Positions 54,833 through 63,960 of a DNA stretch of 64,000 nt are shown piece after piece; positions within the stretch are counted from its first letter, which is position 1; every line of letters begins with the position of its first letter. The stretch comes from Sphingopyxis solisilvae (GTDB lineage Bacteria; Pseudomonadota; Alphaproteobacteria; Sphingomonadales; Sphingomonadaceae): the NCBI RefSeq assembly GCF_015475875.1, contig NZ_JADKYM010000004.1, forward strand, positions 62,001-126,000, given 5' to 3'. The notes below the pieces were generated by a model. The model worked only from the letters and a program-made list of their open reading frames with translations. It did not search any database and was not told where the DNA came from. The position numbers were made by a program, and so were the translations under genes.

Positions 54833-54937
54833 ATGACCAGCACAGCTGGCAAGTGGGATACACCCGGGCGTCGGGCCGTTGCGGCCCGGCAGCCTTTGCC
54901 ATGTCTGGTCCTGTCCCCTCCCCTTACCACAAATTGA
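54833..54937 (+). CDS. Possible 34-aa leader ORF upstream of the TonB-dependent receptor
   Basis: ATG 54833 follows a strong GGGAGAGGAAG signal. The peptide begins MTSTAGKWDTPGRRAV and ends PPLTTN. It stops 46 bp before the receptor start. No family is recognised; the sequence is basic and proline-rich. The strong ribosome site is the main evidence. Confidence 0.4.
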   Translation: MTSTAGKWDTPGRRAVAARQPLPCLVLSPPLTTN

Positions 54938-54983
54938 GTTTGGGCGACCCCGCATCCGCGGGATCGAAAAAGGGAGGTTTTAC

Positions 54984-57926
54984 ATGAAGTTCAAGGCACT
55001 GATCGGAACATCGATCCTTGCGATGGCGGTCGCGACACCGGCAGCGGCGCAGAGTTCTGCGGAAACGGAACGCGACGCTTTCGGCGGCGAAATCGTCGTG
55101 ACGGCGCAGCGCCAGTCGGAACGTCTGCAGGACGTGCCGATTGCGGTCAGCGCCTTTTCGTCCGAAGCACTCGAAGCGCAGCAGATCAAGACCCCGTCCG
55201 ACCTGCAACTGACCTTGCCCAATGTCACCTTTACCAAAACCAACTTCACCGGCGCGAGCTTCACGATCCGCGGTATCGGCGACCTTTGCGTCGGCACGAC
55301 CTGCGACAGCGCGACCGCGATTCACCTCAACGGCGACCCGCTGTTTTCGACCCGCTTGTTCGAAACCGAATTTTACGACCTGGAACGCGTCGAAGTGCTG
55401 CGCGGCCCGCAGGGCACCTTGTTCGGCCGCAACGCCACCTCGGGCGTGGTAAACGTCATCACCGCAAAGCCCCGGCTCGGAACCTTCCAGGCCGCGGCCG
55501 AAGGCGAATATGGCAATTACAACTCGATCAAGGGCAAGGGGATGGTCAACATTCCCATCGGCGACAATATGGCATTTCGCCTCGCCGGCATCTATCTGAA
55601 CCGCGACGGCTATACGCGCAACGCCTTCCTCAACACGCGGATCGACGATCGCGACCTTTATTCGGTGCGCGGTTCGCTGCGCTGGGAGCCGAGCGACGAC
55701 ACCACCATCGACCTGATGGCATCCTATTTCCGTGAAAAGGACCAGCGCACCCGTATCCAGAAACAGCTTTGCCAGCGCGACCCGACCGGCATCCTCGGCT
55801 GCCTGAACACGCGCCGCGACAATGCTCCCTTCAACGGCAACGCGACCTTCACGGCCGCGCTGACCTCGCGCGAATTCCTGGCGATCCGGGGGATCCCCAC
55901 CGCCTTTGCGCTCGGCAGCCTTTACGGTCCCGATGTCTATGCCAACACGACGATCCCGTCCGATCCGCGGGTGGTAAACACGGCCTATACGCCCAGCTAT
56001 TTCACCAGCGAACTGACGTTGCAGGGCCAGATCGACCATAATTTCGGGCCGGTGTCGTTGCAGGTGTCGGGCCAGTATCAAAAGGTCAAACTCGACGCGT
56101 CGCAGGATTACAACAGCAATGTCGGCAACCGTGCGCTGTATGCGGGCGGCCTTGCCACCTTGCAGGCCGCTGCCGGCGGCGCGCTCGGTGCGGCGCTTAT
56201 TCCTTATTTCGCGCCCGTTGCGGCGGCGATCATTCCGAACGGCCCGACCGGCCAGCTGTGTACGTCGCTGGCCGAGGAAAGCGGCTTCGGCGCCTATGGC
56301 GGCAAGAAAATCTGTAGCGACCAGTCGCTGCAATTCGACCGGTCGAACCAGTATAACAGCAGCTGGTCAGCCGAGGCGATCCTGTCGAGCGATCTCGACG
56401 GACCGTTCAACTTCCTCGTCGGCGGTATCTACGCCGACTATCATCTGACCGAGAACAGCTATTATGTGAACGCCTTCCCGATCGATTATCTGACCGGGGT
56501 GCTGGGCGCCTTTACGGCAGTAGGCGGTGCGCTGCCGCCGTCGTTCCTCGCGACGCCGTTCTTCCGCAACAACACCGACGATTTGAAGATCAAATCTTAC
56601 GGCCTGTTCGGCGAAGCCTATGTCGAATTCAGCGACCGGCTGAAACTGACCGCCGGTTTGCGCTACAACAACGACAAAAAGGCCGTCCGGGCGCGTTCGA
56701 CGCTTGCCAGCTTCCTGGCACCGCACGGCGGCACCGGCAGTGTCTTTGACTCGCCGTTCGTCGGCTCATTCGACGCCGACCCGGGCACGCCCGGCAACCA
56801 GATCATCCAGGAGCGGCAGGTCAAGTTCAACAAGCTGACCGGTCGCCTGGTGCTCGACTTCAAGGTGACCGACGACAATCTGCTCTACGCTTCCTATTCG
56901 CGCGGTTATAAATCGGGCGGTATCAACCCGCCGCTGCAACCGATTTTCGCAGTGCCCGAATCCTTCCGGCCCGAGCAGGTCGACGCGTTCGAAATCGGAT
57001 CGAAGAACAGCTTTGGCAACGGTGCGCTCCAGCTGAACCTGACGGCCTTCTATTATAAATATAAGGATCTTCAGCTCAGCAAGATTGTCGCCCGTACCGC
57101 GGTCAACGACAATGTCAGTGCCAATATCTATGGCTTCGAGGCCGAAGCATTGGTCCGCCCCGACCCGGCGGTGGTTATCAACCTGGGCTTCAGCTACCTG
57201 CACAGCAAGGTGTCGGAAGACAAGTTCACCAGCAACCCGCGCGACTTCGGTGGCGGGCGTGCCGATGCGGTGATCATCAAGGACATCACCAACGCGGCAA
57301 ACTGCGCGGTGGCATCGCGTACCGGTAGCGCGGCGGCGGTCAATGCCTATGTCAATCAGGTTCAGTCGCTGATCAACGGCGGCCTGATCCCGGGGGTCGC
57401 CGCCGGCGCGAACCTGCAACCGACGACGGCGTTCCCGTCGGACGGCGGCATCGCGTCAACGGGTGCCTTCAGCATCTGTTCGGTGATGGAAGCAACGGCC
57501 AGCACGGTGGGAGCAGCCTTTGGCGGAATCGACTATTTCTCCGCCGGGGTTCCGGTCAATATCAAGGGCAACGAACTGCCGCAGGCGCCGAATTACAAGT
57601 TCAGCGCGGGCGTCCAATATACCGCTCCGCTCGGCGGCGGCGGCATGACCCTCGTTCCCCGGCTCGACCTCGCCTACACCGGTGAAAGCTATGGCAGCAT
57701 CTTCAACGGCAATGTGAACCGGATCAAGGGCTATGCCCAGGTCAACGCCCAGATGCAGCTGAACGGGCCCGACGACAAATGGTATGTCAAAGGATATATC
57801 CAGAACATCTTCAACTCGGCCAGCGTGACCGGCCTGTATATCACCGACCAGTCGTCGGGGAATTACACCAACATCTTCACGCTCGAACCGCGTCGCTACG
57901 GCATCGCGGCGGGCGTGAAATTCTAA
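54984..57926 (+). CDS. TonB-dependent receptor
   Basis: 980 aa from ATG 54984, with GGGAGG upstream. Signal peptide ends AAAQ (about residue 24). The TonB box region is GGEIVVTAQRQ. Plug at about 45-165, with LERVEVLRGPQGTLFGRNATSGVVNV. Barrel ending in EPRRYGIAAGVKF. Two Cys-containing extracellular loops (CVGTTCDS; QKQLCQRDPTGILGC) are unusual in a barrel. Substrate unknown; such receptors in sphingomonads often take up oligosaccharides, aromatics or siderophores. Confidence 0.92.
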   Translation: MKFKALIGTSILAMAVATPAAAQSSAETERDAFGGEIVVTAQRQSERLQDVPIAVSAFSSEALEAQQIKTPSDLQLTLPNVTFTKTNFTGASFTIRGIGDLCVGTTCDSATAIHLNGDPLFSTRLFETEFYDLERVEVLRGPQGTLFGRNATSGVVNVITAKPRLGTFQAAAEGEYGNYNSIKGKGMVNIPIGDNMAFRLAGIYLNRDGYTRNAFLNTRIDDRDLYSVRGSLRWEPSDDTTIDLMASYFREKDQRTRIQKQLCQRDPTGILGCLNTRRDNAPFNGNATFTAALTSREFLAIRGIPTAFALGSLYGPDVYANTTIPSDPRVVNTAYTPSYFTSELTLQGQIDHNFGPVSLQVSGQYQKVKLDASQDYNSNVGNRALYAGGLATLQAAAGGALGAALIPYFAPVAAAIIPNGPTGQLCTSLAEESGFGAYGGKKICSDQSLQFDRSNQYNSSWSAEAILSSDLDGPFNFLVGGIYADYHLTENSYYVNAFPIDYLTGVLGAFTAVGGALPPSFLATPFFRNNTDDLKIKSYGLFGEAYVEFSDRLKLTAGLRYNNDKKAVRARSTLASFLAPHGGTGSVFDSPFVGSFDADPGTPGNQIIQERQVKFNKLTGRLVLDFKVTDDNLLYASYSRGYKSGGINPPLQPIFAVPESFRPEQVDAFEIGSKNSFGNGALQLNLTAFYYKYKDLQLSKIVARTAVNDNVSANIYGFEAEALVRPDPAVVINLGFSYLHSKVSEDKFTSNPRDFGGGRADAVIIKDITNAANCAVASRTGSAAAVNAYVNQVQSLINGGLIPGVAAGANLQPTTAFPSDGGIASTGAFSICSVMEATASTVGAAFGGIDYFSAGVPVNIKGNELPQAPNYKFSAGVQYTAPLGGGGMTLVPRLDLAYTGESYGSIFNGNVNRIKGYAQVNAQMQLNGPDDKWYVKGYIQNIFNSASVTGLYITDQSSGNYTNIFTLEPRRYGIAAGVKF

Positions 57927-57950
57927 ACGCTCCACGGTAACGCCAAAAAG

Positions 57951-57987
57951 AAACCCCGGCCTCTCCATCGAGAGGCCGGGGTTTTTT
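57951..57987. terminator. Bidirectional terminator between two convergent receptor genes
   Basis: CCCCGGCCTCTC and GAGAGGCCGGGG form a perfect 12-bp stem with a 4-base loop (CATC). It is flanked by AAA on the left and TTTTTT on the right, so it works for both strands. Confidence 0.93.
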
Positions 57988-58035
57988 ATATTCGCTGGCC
58001 GGGGGCCGAAGCGTTTTTCGCCCCGGCCCCAACGG

Positions 58036-60636
58036 TCAGAATTTGAAGCGAACGGTGCCGCCATAGGTACGCGGCTGGCTGGGATAGCCCGACACACTGC
58101 CTGCCTGCGCAACGGCCGGGAAAATCGTCGTCAGATACTGCGCGTTGGTCAGGTTGCGACCCCACACCCCGACGTCGAGCCCGTTGGTCAGGCGGATCGT
58201 GAACGACGCGTTGAGGCTGTTGACCTCGCGCTGCAAGCCTTCCGCGACGCCGGCGGGGAAACCGGCCAGACCTTCGACGATCTGGACCGGGCTTTCATAG
58301 CTGTAGTCGACATGCGCGATCGCCTTGGTCCCGCCCGCAAATTCGTGCGTATAGGTGGCGCCCATCGTCATCGACAGTTCGGGGATGCCCGCCGGGGTGG
58401 TGCCCGAAATGTCGCCAAACGCCGAATTGACGAAGCTGTCATATTTGGCGTCGAGATAGGTCGCCGCCAGCGTCAGGTTAAGCCCGCGCACCGGCCGTAC
58501 CGATCCGTCGAACTCGATACCAAAGGTCGATTGCTTGCCGGCATTGGCGAGCGCGAAACCGGTTCCGGTAAAGACGTTGGACTGGAACCCCTTGATCGAC
58601 TGTTTGAACACCGCGACGTTCACCGCCGCAACATCCCACTGGCCCTTCAGGCCGAATTCGTAAACCGTCGATTCCTCGGGCGCCGCAAAGCGCGAACCCG
58701 CCGCAAGGTTGGTGGTCCGCAAACCGGCCGCGGTGATCGCGGGAAGGTCCGACGCCAGCGGTCGGCTGTCGCGCGACAGGTTGACCGAGCTGGCCTTGAA
58801 GCCGGTGGCATAGGTCGCATAGATATTGACCGTGTCGGTCAACTCATAGGCGGCGCGCACGCTGTACGCGAAATCGCCGTCGTTCGTCCTCGCCTTTTCC
58901 ACCGAATTGGGGACGTTCAGGAACGGCGGCAGGAACTGGAACGCCTTCAGCCCGTTGAGCGGGTTCGCCGCGGGATTGTTCTGGTTCGCGTTGGCAAAAG
59001 CGACGAACTGCTGAAAGATCGGCGCGGTGGCGGGGTTGGTCGCAAATGCGCCGACCGCTGCCGGATCGTTCGGATTGACGCCTGCCTGTTGCAACGCACC
59101 GCCGAGCAGCAGCTGGTTACGGAACGGCGCATATTGCGGCGCGTCGAGGTTGATGCCCGAAAACACATCGGTGCTGACCACATCGGTCGCAAACCGCTTG
59201 CGGTCCTTCGTATAGTTACCACCAAGCGACAGCGTCAGCCGGTCGGTCACTTCGAAATCGACCGTGCCAAAAATCGAGAAGGCGTCGTTCTTGAGCGTAT
59301 AGGCTTCGTCCAGACCGTCGCCCGCGCGGAAGAACGTGCCGATATAGCGCGTCGGAGCACCTTCGAGCGCGCCAAAGGTCTGTTCCAGCAGCGCGACATT
59401 CAGCGCGTTGCCGCTCGCCGCACGAATCAGCTGGTCGCCATAGGGACGGAACTGCGTTCCGAACCGTATGTCATTCTTCTGGTTGATCTTTTCATTGAAA
59501 TAATAGCCGCCGACCAGAAAATTCAGCGGGCCGTCGAAATCCGAGGTCAGGCGCAGTTCCTGGGTAAAGGTATCGATCCCCAGATTCTGGCTGTTCTCGC
59601 CGATCAGGTCGGCACCGGTGAAGTCCGAATCCTGATTGGTCAGCGCACGCACTTCACGGTAGGCAGTGATCGAGGTCAGCGCCAGCGCCCCCAGATCATA
59701 ATCGATCTGCGCCGACCCCCCGTAATTTTCGATCTCGTTCGACGACAGGAAATTGTTGTAAACGCGGTACGAGAAGGGATTGTTGGCATCGACGCTGGGA
59801 CCACCTGCCAGCGCGTTGGTGATCGCGACCGTCGGTCCGGCGATGACATTGCCGGCGATGCAGCAATTTTCGTCGATCTTGTCGTAATCGCCGATCAGGC
59901 GGATCGACAGCGCGTCGGTCGGTTCGAACAGCAACTGGCCGCGCACGCCCCAGCGGTTGCGGTCGTTGACGTCGGTGTCGAGTTTCAGATCCTTCGCGTA
60001 ACCGTCGCGGCGGTTATAGGCACCGCCGATCGAGAAGGCGACCGTGTCGCTGATCGGGCCGGTGACGTCGCCCTTGACGGTGAGCGCGTTGAAATTGCCA
60101 TAGGTGACTTCGGCCGAGCCACCGAAGTCATACTGCGGTTTCTGCGTGACGATGCTGATGACGCCCGCCGACGCATTTTTCCCGAACAGCGTCGATTGCG
60201 GCCCGCGCAGCACTTCGATGCGTTCGACGTTCGGAAGGTCGCCGATCTGCGCCGCCGAGCGCGAGCGATAGACGCCGTCGATGAACACGCCGACCGACGG
60301 TTCGATGCCGGCGTTGTTGGCGCCGTTGCCGAACCCGCGGATGATGAAGTTGGTGTTGGCGCTCGATTGCAGCTGCGACACGCGCAGGCTGGGTACCGCG
60401 GTCTGCAGGTCGATGAGGTCGCGGATCTGCGATTCCTCAAGCTGCGCCGCCGACGTCACCGATACGGCAACCGGCGTGTCCTGCAACGTCTGCGAGCGCT
60501 TGCTCGCCGTGACGATAATCTCGTTGCCATAATCGGTGTCGTTGGCCGCCGGCGCGGCGTCCTGAGCGAAAGCATAGGCAGGGGTGGCACCGGCGCACAG
60601 CATGGTGGCGCCCAGCAAAAGGTTGCGCAAAGTCAT
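58036..60636 (-). CDS. TonB-dependent receptor
   Basis: 866 aa from ATG 60636, with GGAGAG upstream. Signal peptide ends near AYAFAQ (residue 24). TonB box region NEIIVTASKRSQTLQDTPVA. The plug motif is VERIEVLRGPQSTLFGKNASAGVISI. The barrel ends TYGGTVRFKF with the terminal Phe. Extracellular loop with adjacent cysteines ENCCIAG. Substrate unknown. It converges with the 54984 receptor, but the two differ in sequence and are not a recent duplication. Confidence 0.92.
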   Translation of the reverse strand: MTLRNLLLGATMLCAGATPAYAFAQDAAPAANDTDYGNEIIVTASKRSQTLQDTPVAVSVTSAAQLEESQIRDLIDLQTAVPSLRVSQLQSSANTNFIIRGFGNGANNAGIEPSVGVFIDGVYRSRSAAQIGDLPNVERIEVLRGPQSTLFGKNASAGVISIVTQKPQYDFGGSAEVTYGNFNALTVKGDVTGPISDTVAFSIGGAYNRRDGYAKDLKLDTDVNDRNRWGVRGQLLFEPTDALSIRLIGDYDKIDENCCIAGNVIAGPTVAITNALAGGPSVDANNPFSYRVYNNFLSSNEIENYGGSAQIDYDLGALALTSITAYREVRALTNQDSDFTGADLIGENSQNLGIDTFTQELRLTSDFDGPLNFLVGGYYFNEKINQKNDIRFGTQFRPYGDQLIRAASGNALNVALLEQTFGALEGAPTRYIGTFFRAGDGLDEAYTLKNDAFSIFGTVDFEVTDRLTLSLGGNYTKDRKRFATDVVSTDVFSGINLDAPQYAPFRNQLLLGGALQQAGVNPNDPAAVGAFATNPATAPIFQQFVAFANANQNNPAANPLNGLKAFQFLPPFLNVPNSVEKARTNDGDFAYSVRAAYELTDTVNIYATYATGFKASSVNLSRDSRPLASDLPAITAAGLRTTNLAAGSRFAAPEESTVYEFGLKGQWDVAAVNVAVFKQSIKGFQSNVFTGTGFALANAGKQSTFGIEFDGSVRPVRGLNLTLAATYLDAKYDSFVNSAFGDISGTTPAGIPELSMTMGATYTHEFAGGTKAIAHVDYSYESPVQIVEGLAGFPAGVAEGLQREVNSLNASFTIRLTNGLDVGVWGRNLTNAQYLTTIFPAVAQAGSVSGYPSQPRTYGGTVRFKF

Positions 60637-60855
60637 GATGTCTTCTCTCTCCAAATCGGTGCAGGCGCGGCCTTTGGCCAAGGTGGGAGATGCCTCACCG
60701 GATCGGTCCGCTGTAATATCGCGGCGCGCTCCGTCAACGCAGCGCGATGACACGATGCCGATTTTCTGAAAAATAGTGACCGAAAAGCAACAGTTTGCAC
60801 TGCAACATAAAACGGACGCCGGCGGCGTCGGATGCTTACCTGTTCTTCCGATGAA

Positions 60856-60931
60856 TGGTGCCCGGGGACGGGATCGAACCGCCGACACTGCGATTTTCAG
60901 TCGCATGCTCTACCAACTGAGCTACCCGGGC
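60856..60931 (-). tRNA. tRNA-Phe (anticodon GAA)
   Basis: The acceptor GCCCGGG/CCCGGGC is perfect. Anticodon loop CTGAAAA (GAA) and T-loop TTCGATC. CCA is encoded at 60856-60858. 76 nt. It lies 94 bp after yacG on the same strand. Confidence 0.97.
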
Positions 60932-61025
60932 AGGGCCGCTGCGGCCCTTGGCCGCGCTGGCGAGCGGCGGCTATAGGCACGGCTTTCTGTCCTGTCCAGA
61001 GCCTTTGTAATGCTGTTTTGCCGGA

Positions 61026-61208
61026 TCAGCCTTCGTCGAAACGATCGTCGTCGGCGGTACCGTCGGGCGGCTGGTCGGCCGGGACGCGATAGCCCTCGCC
61101 GAACCACGCAAGCAGATCACGGTCCCGGCATCCACGACTGCAAAACGGCTTGAACTGCGGCTGCCGCGGTTCACCGCATAACGGGCATGTCGCTGGTTTA
61201 TTGGGCAT
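61026..61208 (-). CDS. yacG: DNA gyrase inhibitor YacG (zinc-ribbon protein)
   Basis: 60 aa. Four zinc cysteines in CPLC (residues 8-11) and CSRGC (about 23-27). The helix RDLLAWFGEGYRVPA is the YacG gyrase-contact signature. Last gene of the infA-maf-RNase-yacG operon. Overlaps the RNase gene by 11 bp. Confidence 0.95.
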   Translation of the reverse strand: MPNKPATCPLCGEPRQPQFKPFCSRGCRDRDLLAWFGEGYRVPADQPPDGTADDDRFDEG

Positions 61209-62181
61209 GGCCAGCGCCTTTTACCGCCGCATCGGCGACGAGCGCAACCGGTCGGCCGGTGCGGCTTTGCAACGCGGCAATCCATTCCGGGCGCGCCGCA
61301 ATATACGCGGTCAATCCTGGCCTTGCCGTTAGCGTCAGCCGCCCCGTCCCTACCGCACGCTCGGCTTGGCGGAACAGCAAGGTGGCATCGGTCGCCATCG
61401 GGTCGAGGCATATCTGTTCGATCAGCGATGGGCGGTCGCGGCGTCGGACGATCTGCATGAAGCCAAAGCCGTTGACCGCGGTGCGCTCGAAAGGCGGCGG
61501 CAGCATGGCGTCGACGGCGGCATCGACCGCGTGGCGTGCGGCGCGATCGGGCAGTGACGGGAAATCGATCCCGATCGACCCGCCGATGTCGCAGCGGCGG
61601 ATCAGGGCCGCCGCGGCGACCGCCCCGGCTTTTGCGAGTTCCAGCGCATCTCCATCGCCATCGATATCGATCAGCAGCATCGCCGGCGTCGCATCGACCC
61701 ACAAGGCGCCACCCGCGAACGGCCAGTGACCCCTGCGAACCTGGTCGATCAGTTCGGACCAGCCCGCCTGCTCCAGCCGGTCGGGACCGGTCGGGCGCAG
61801 CTCGATCACCGGCAGTCCGCTGGCGACGATGCGCGCGCGCAGGTCGGGGCCGTCGCCAATCGCTGCCCCCGTCTCGGCGACCCGCGCGCGGGCGGGTTTG
61901 TCACGTCCGCGCTCACGCAGCGCCATGCGGGTGATTTCGACCGTCAGCGCCGCACCCGTCGATATCGCGGGCGGCAATCCCGTCAGCGAGGCGGTGGGCG
62001 CTCCGGGCCAGTCGAGCGCTACTTTTGGCGATTTGCCTGCCTCGACCAACCGCGCCGCAACAATCGCGCCGACGCGCGGCCCCTCCCCTTCGCGTTCGAT
62101 CCGCGCTTCCAATATGGTGTCGCCATCGACCAGCGCGGCGCGTGCCTCGCCGATCCCGGCTTCGTACAGCCATTCAGCCAA
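61198..62181 (-). CDS. RNase E/G-like protein, compact form
   Basis: 327 aa from TTG 62181. It has a shortened S1-like head and the catalytic core of RNase E/G. The two metal-binding aspartates are kept: MLLIDIDGDGDA (first) and GGSIGIDFPSL (second). The zinc-link CPxC and the long C-terminal scaffold of RNase E are absent. It overlaps maf by 8 bp and yacG by 11 bp. Probably a ribonuclease in rRNA or mRNA processing, but activity is not proven by sequence. Confidence 0.8.
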   Translation of the reverse strand: MAEWLYEAGIGEARAALVDGDTILEARIEREGEGPRVGAIVAARLVEAGKSPKVALDWPGAPTASLTGLPPAISTGAALTVEITRMALRERGRDKPARARVAETGAAIGDGPDLRARIVASGLPVIELRPTGPDRLEQAGWSELIDQVRRGHWPFAGGALWVDATPAMLLIDIDGDGDALELAKAGAVAAAALIRRCDIGGSIGIDFPSLPDRAARHAVDAAVDAMLPPPFERTAVNGFGFMQIVRRRDRPSLIEQICLDPMATDATLLFRQAERAVGTGRLTLTARPGLTAYIAARPEWIAALQSRTGRPVALVADAAVKGAGHAQ

Positions 62182-62743
62182 GGGGGATTCCGGCGCTGGT
62201 CAGCAGCGTTCGCGTTTCAAACAGCGGCAAGCCGACGACGTTCGAATGGCTGCCCGACAGAAAACGGACAAAAGACTCGGCCCGGCCCTGAATGGCATAG
62301 CCGCCCGCCTTGCCCATGCCCTCGCCACATTCGACATACCAGTCGATCTCGGCTGCGCTGAGCACCTTGAACGCGACGATGGTGTCGGCCACGCGGAGGC
62401 GCGGCTTGTTGTCGACACCGACGACGCACACGCCCGACCACACATGGTGGCGCCGTCCTGACAGCAGCGCCAGCATCCGGCGCAGGTCGGCCTCGTCGAC
62501 CGGCTTTTCCAGGATGCGCCGTCCGACGGCGACGGTGGTGTCGCCGGCCAGCACCGCCTCGTCCGCGCCGCGTTCGACCGCCAGTGCCTTGCCCCTGGCA
62601 AGCCGGGCCACATAGTCGCGCGGCAATTCGCGCGGCAGGGGCGTTTCGTCGATGTCAGGCGAAGCTATACGCGCCGGAGTCACGCCGATGCGCGCCAGCA
62701 ACTCCCGGCGGCGCGGCGATGTCGAGGCAAGAACCAGTTTCAT
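62174..62743 (-). CDS. maf: Maf-like nucleotide pyrophosphatase
   Basis: 189 aa from ATG 62743. STSPRRRELLARIGV is the Maf N-terminal signature and EVLAGDTTV-like sequence (ADEAVLAGDTTVAVGRRILEKP) carries the catalytic Asp. YAIQGRAESFVRFLSGSHSNVVGLPL closes the family pattern. It hydrolyses non-canonical nucleoside triphosphates such as m7GTP or m5UTP. 31 bp after infA. Confidence 0.94.
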   Translation of the reverse strand: MKLVLASTSPRRRELLARIGVTPARIASPDIDETPLPRELPRDYVARLARGKALAVERGADEAVLAGDTTVAVGRRILEKPVDEADLRRMLALLSGRRHHVWSGVCVVGVDNKPRLRVADTIVAFKVLSAAEIDWYVECGEGMGKAGGYAIQGRAESFVRFLSGSHSNVVGLPLFETRTLLTSAGIPLG

Positions 62744-62774
62744 GCGCGCGGCCCATTCGCCGCGCCGGACGGCA

Positions 62775-63020
62775 TTATTGCGGTCCGGGGCCGCCACGAC
62801 CCGGCATGAAGCGATAGGTGATCCGACCCTTGGTCAGGTCATAGGGGGTAAGTTCGACGAGCACCTCGTCACCGACCAGCACGCGGATGCGGTTCTTGCG
62901 CATCTTTCCGGCCGTGTGGCCCAGAATTTCGTGGTCATTTTCCAGTTTGACGCGAAACATCGCGTTGGGCAGCAGTTCGACCACCTGGCCGCGCATTTCC
63001 AGAAGTTCTTCTTTCGCCAT
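62775..63020 (-). CDS. infA: Translation initiation factor IF-1
   Basis: 81 aa, an OB-fold starting [42 protein letters not shown] is the conserved ribosome-contact part. The C-terminus is about nine residues longer than in E. coli ([10 protein letters not shown]). First gene of the infA-maf-RNase-yacG unit. Confidence 0.97.
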   Translation of the reverse strand: MAKEELLEMRGQVVELLPNAMFRVKLENDHEILGHTAGKMRKNRIRVLVGDEVLVELTPYDLTKGRITYRFMPGRGGPGPQ

Positions 63021-63093
63021 CAGTCCTCAATGGGTTTCGCTTTGAAATGATGCGCGCCCATAGCGGCAATTGGCCGCGATGGAAAGCGATCTG

Positions 63094-63960
63094 TCATTCA
63101 ACCAGGCCAAGCTTGCGCGCCGCGCGCCATGCCAGTGTCTTGCCGCGCGCATAGCTGGGCCAGCGCGGCGGCGTTGCGGGGTTCAGACCGAAGCGACGGA
63201 GCATAGCGTTGGCGACATGCGCTTCGGACTCGCGATAGCTCCATTCGCTGCGCCAGGTGATTGACAGCGAGATCGACGGCGCGTCGCCGTTGGCGACATA
63301 ATGCGGCGCCATCACGGGCATCAGCACGGCATCGCCCGGCGCCAGCGCGACCTTTTGCTGCGCGCCTTCGAACCGATCATCCCACGGCAAATTGCGGTGG
63401 CCGCCGGTGTGGTAGCGCTCGTGCTCATACTGTGCCGCAAAACGCTCGTCGCCCGACGGCCAGACGTTCATCACCTTGGTCCCGCGCAATTGCAGCAGGA
63501 TATTGTGCTCGGGGTCGAAATGATACGGCGTGATCGAACCCGGCGACGAAATGAAGATGAACCCCTGTGGCGTCACCATCGCCCCGGTGCGCGGCACCAC
63601 CACCGGTTCGAGTTCGCCGAGCAGGTCCATCAGCAACGCGCGATAGGCGGGGACATTCTCGATATTCTTGAGCACCGCCCAGCTGCCGTTGCTGTCGATC
63701 GTGCGGATCGTCTCGCCTATCGACAGGCCGTTCGAGGGAATATCTTCGGGGCGGATCCCGATCGGAACATTGCCCGGATTATATTCGACCTCGCTCGCGG
63801 GGAGAGCCTCGCCAAGCTGCGCCAGCGCATCGATCGTCAGCAGCGGATGATCGGGCAGGTCGTGGTGCAACAACCCCGCGTGCAGCGGGTACAGTTCCGC
63901 CATGCGCGCCAAGGTGGCGGGCGGAAAAACGCTGCGGGCGATGGGACGATGCGCGGTCAT
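63094..63960 (-). CDS. JmjC/cupin-like Fe(II)-dependent oxygenase family protein
   Basis: 288 aa. The cupin core has ITPYHFDPEHNILLQLRG, where HFD gives the H-x-D iron ligands, and a distal His in PVMAPHYVANGD. It resembles bacterial cupin_8/JmjC hydroxylases. Substrate unknown. It stops 74 bp before the infA start on the same strand. Confidence 0.8.
   Translation of the reverse strand: MTAHRPIARSVFPPATLARMAELYPLHAGLLHHDLPDHPLLTIDALAQLGEALPASEVEYNPGNVPIGIRPEDIPSNGLSIGETIRTIDSNGSWAVLKNIENVPAYRALLMDLLGELEPVVVPRTGAMVTPQGFIFISSPGSITPYHFDPEHNILLQLRGTKVMNVWPSGDERFAAQYEHERYHTGGHRNLPWDDRFEGAQQKVALAPGDAVLMPVMAPHYVANGDAPSISLSITWRSEWSYRESEAHVANAMLRRFGLNPATPPRWPSYARGKTLAWRAARKLGLVE

Noticed and set aside
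54984-60636. The two convergent TonB-dependent receptors as a recent tandem duplication
   Set aside because: They share only general receptor motifs; loops, length and barrel sequence differ throughout.
58312-60750. An 812-codon plus-strand frame opposite the second TonB-dependent receptor
   Set aside because: Arginine-, aspartate- and histidine-rich shadow translation with no signal peptide or domain; the minus strand is a complete receptor.
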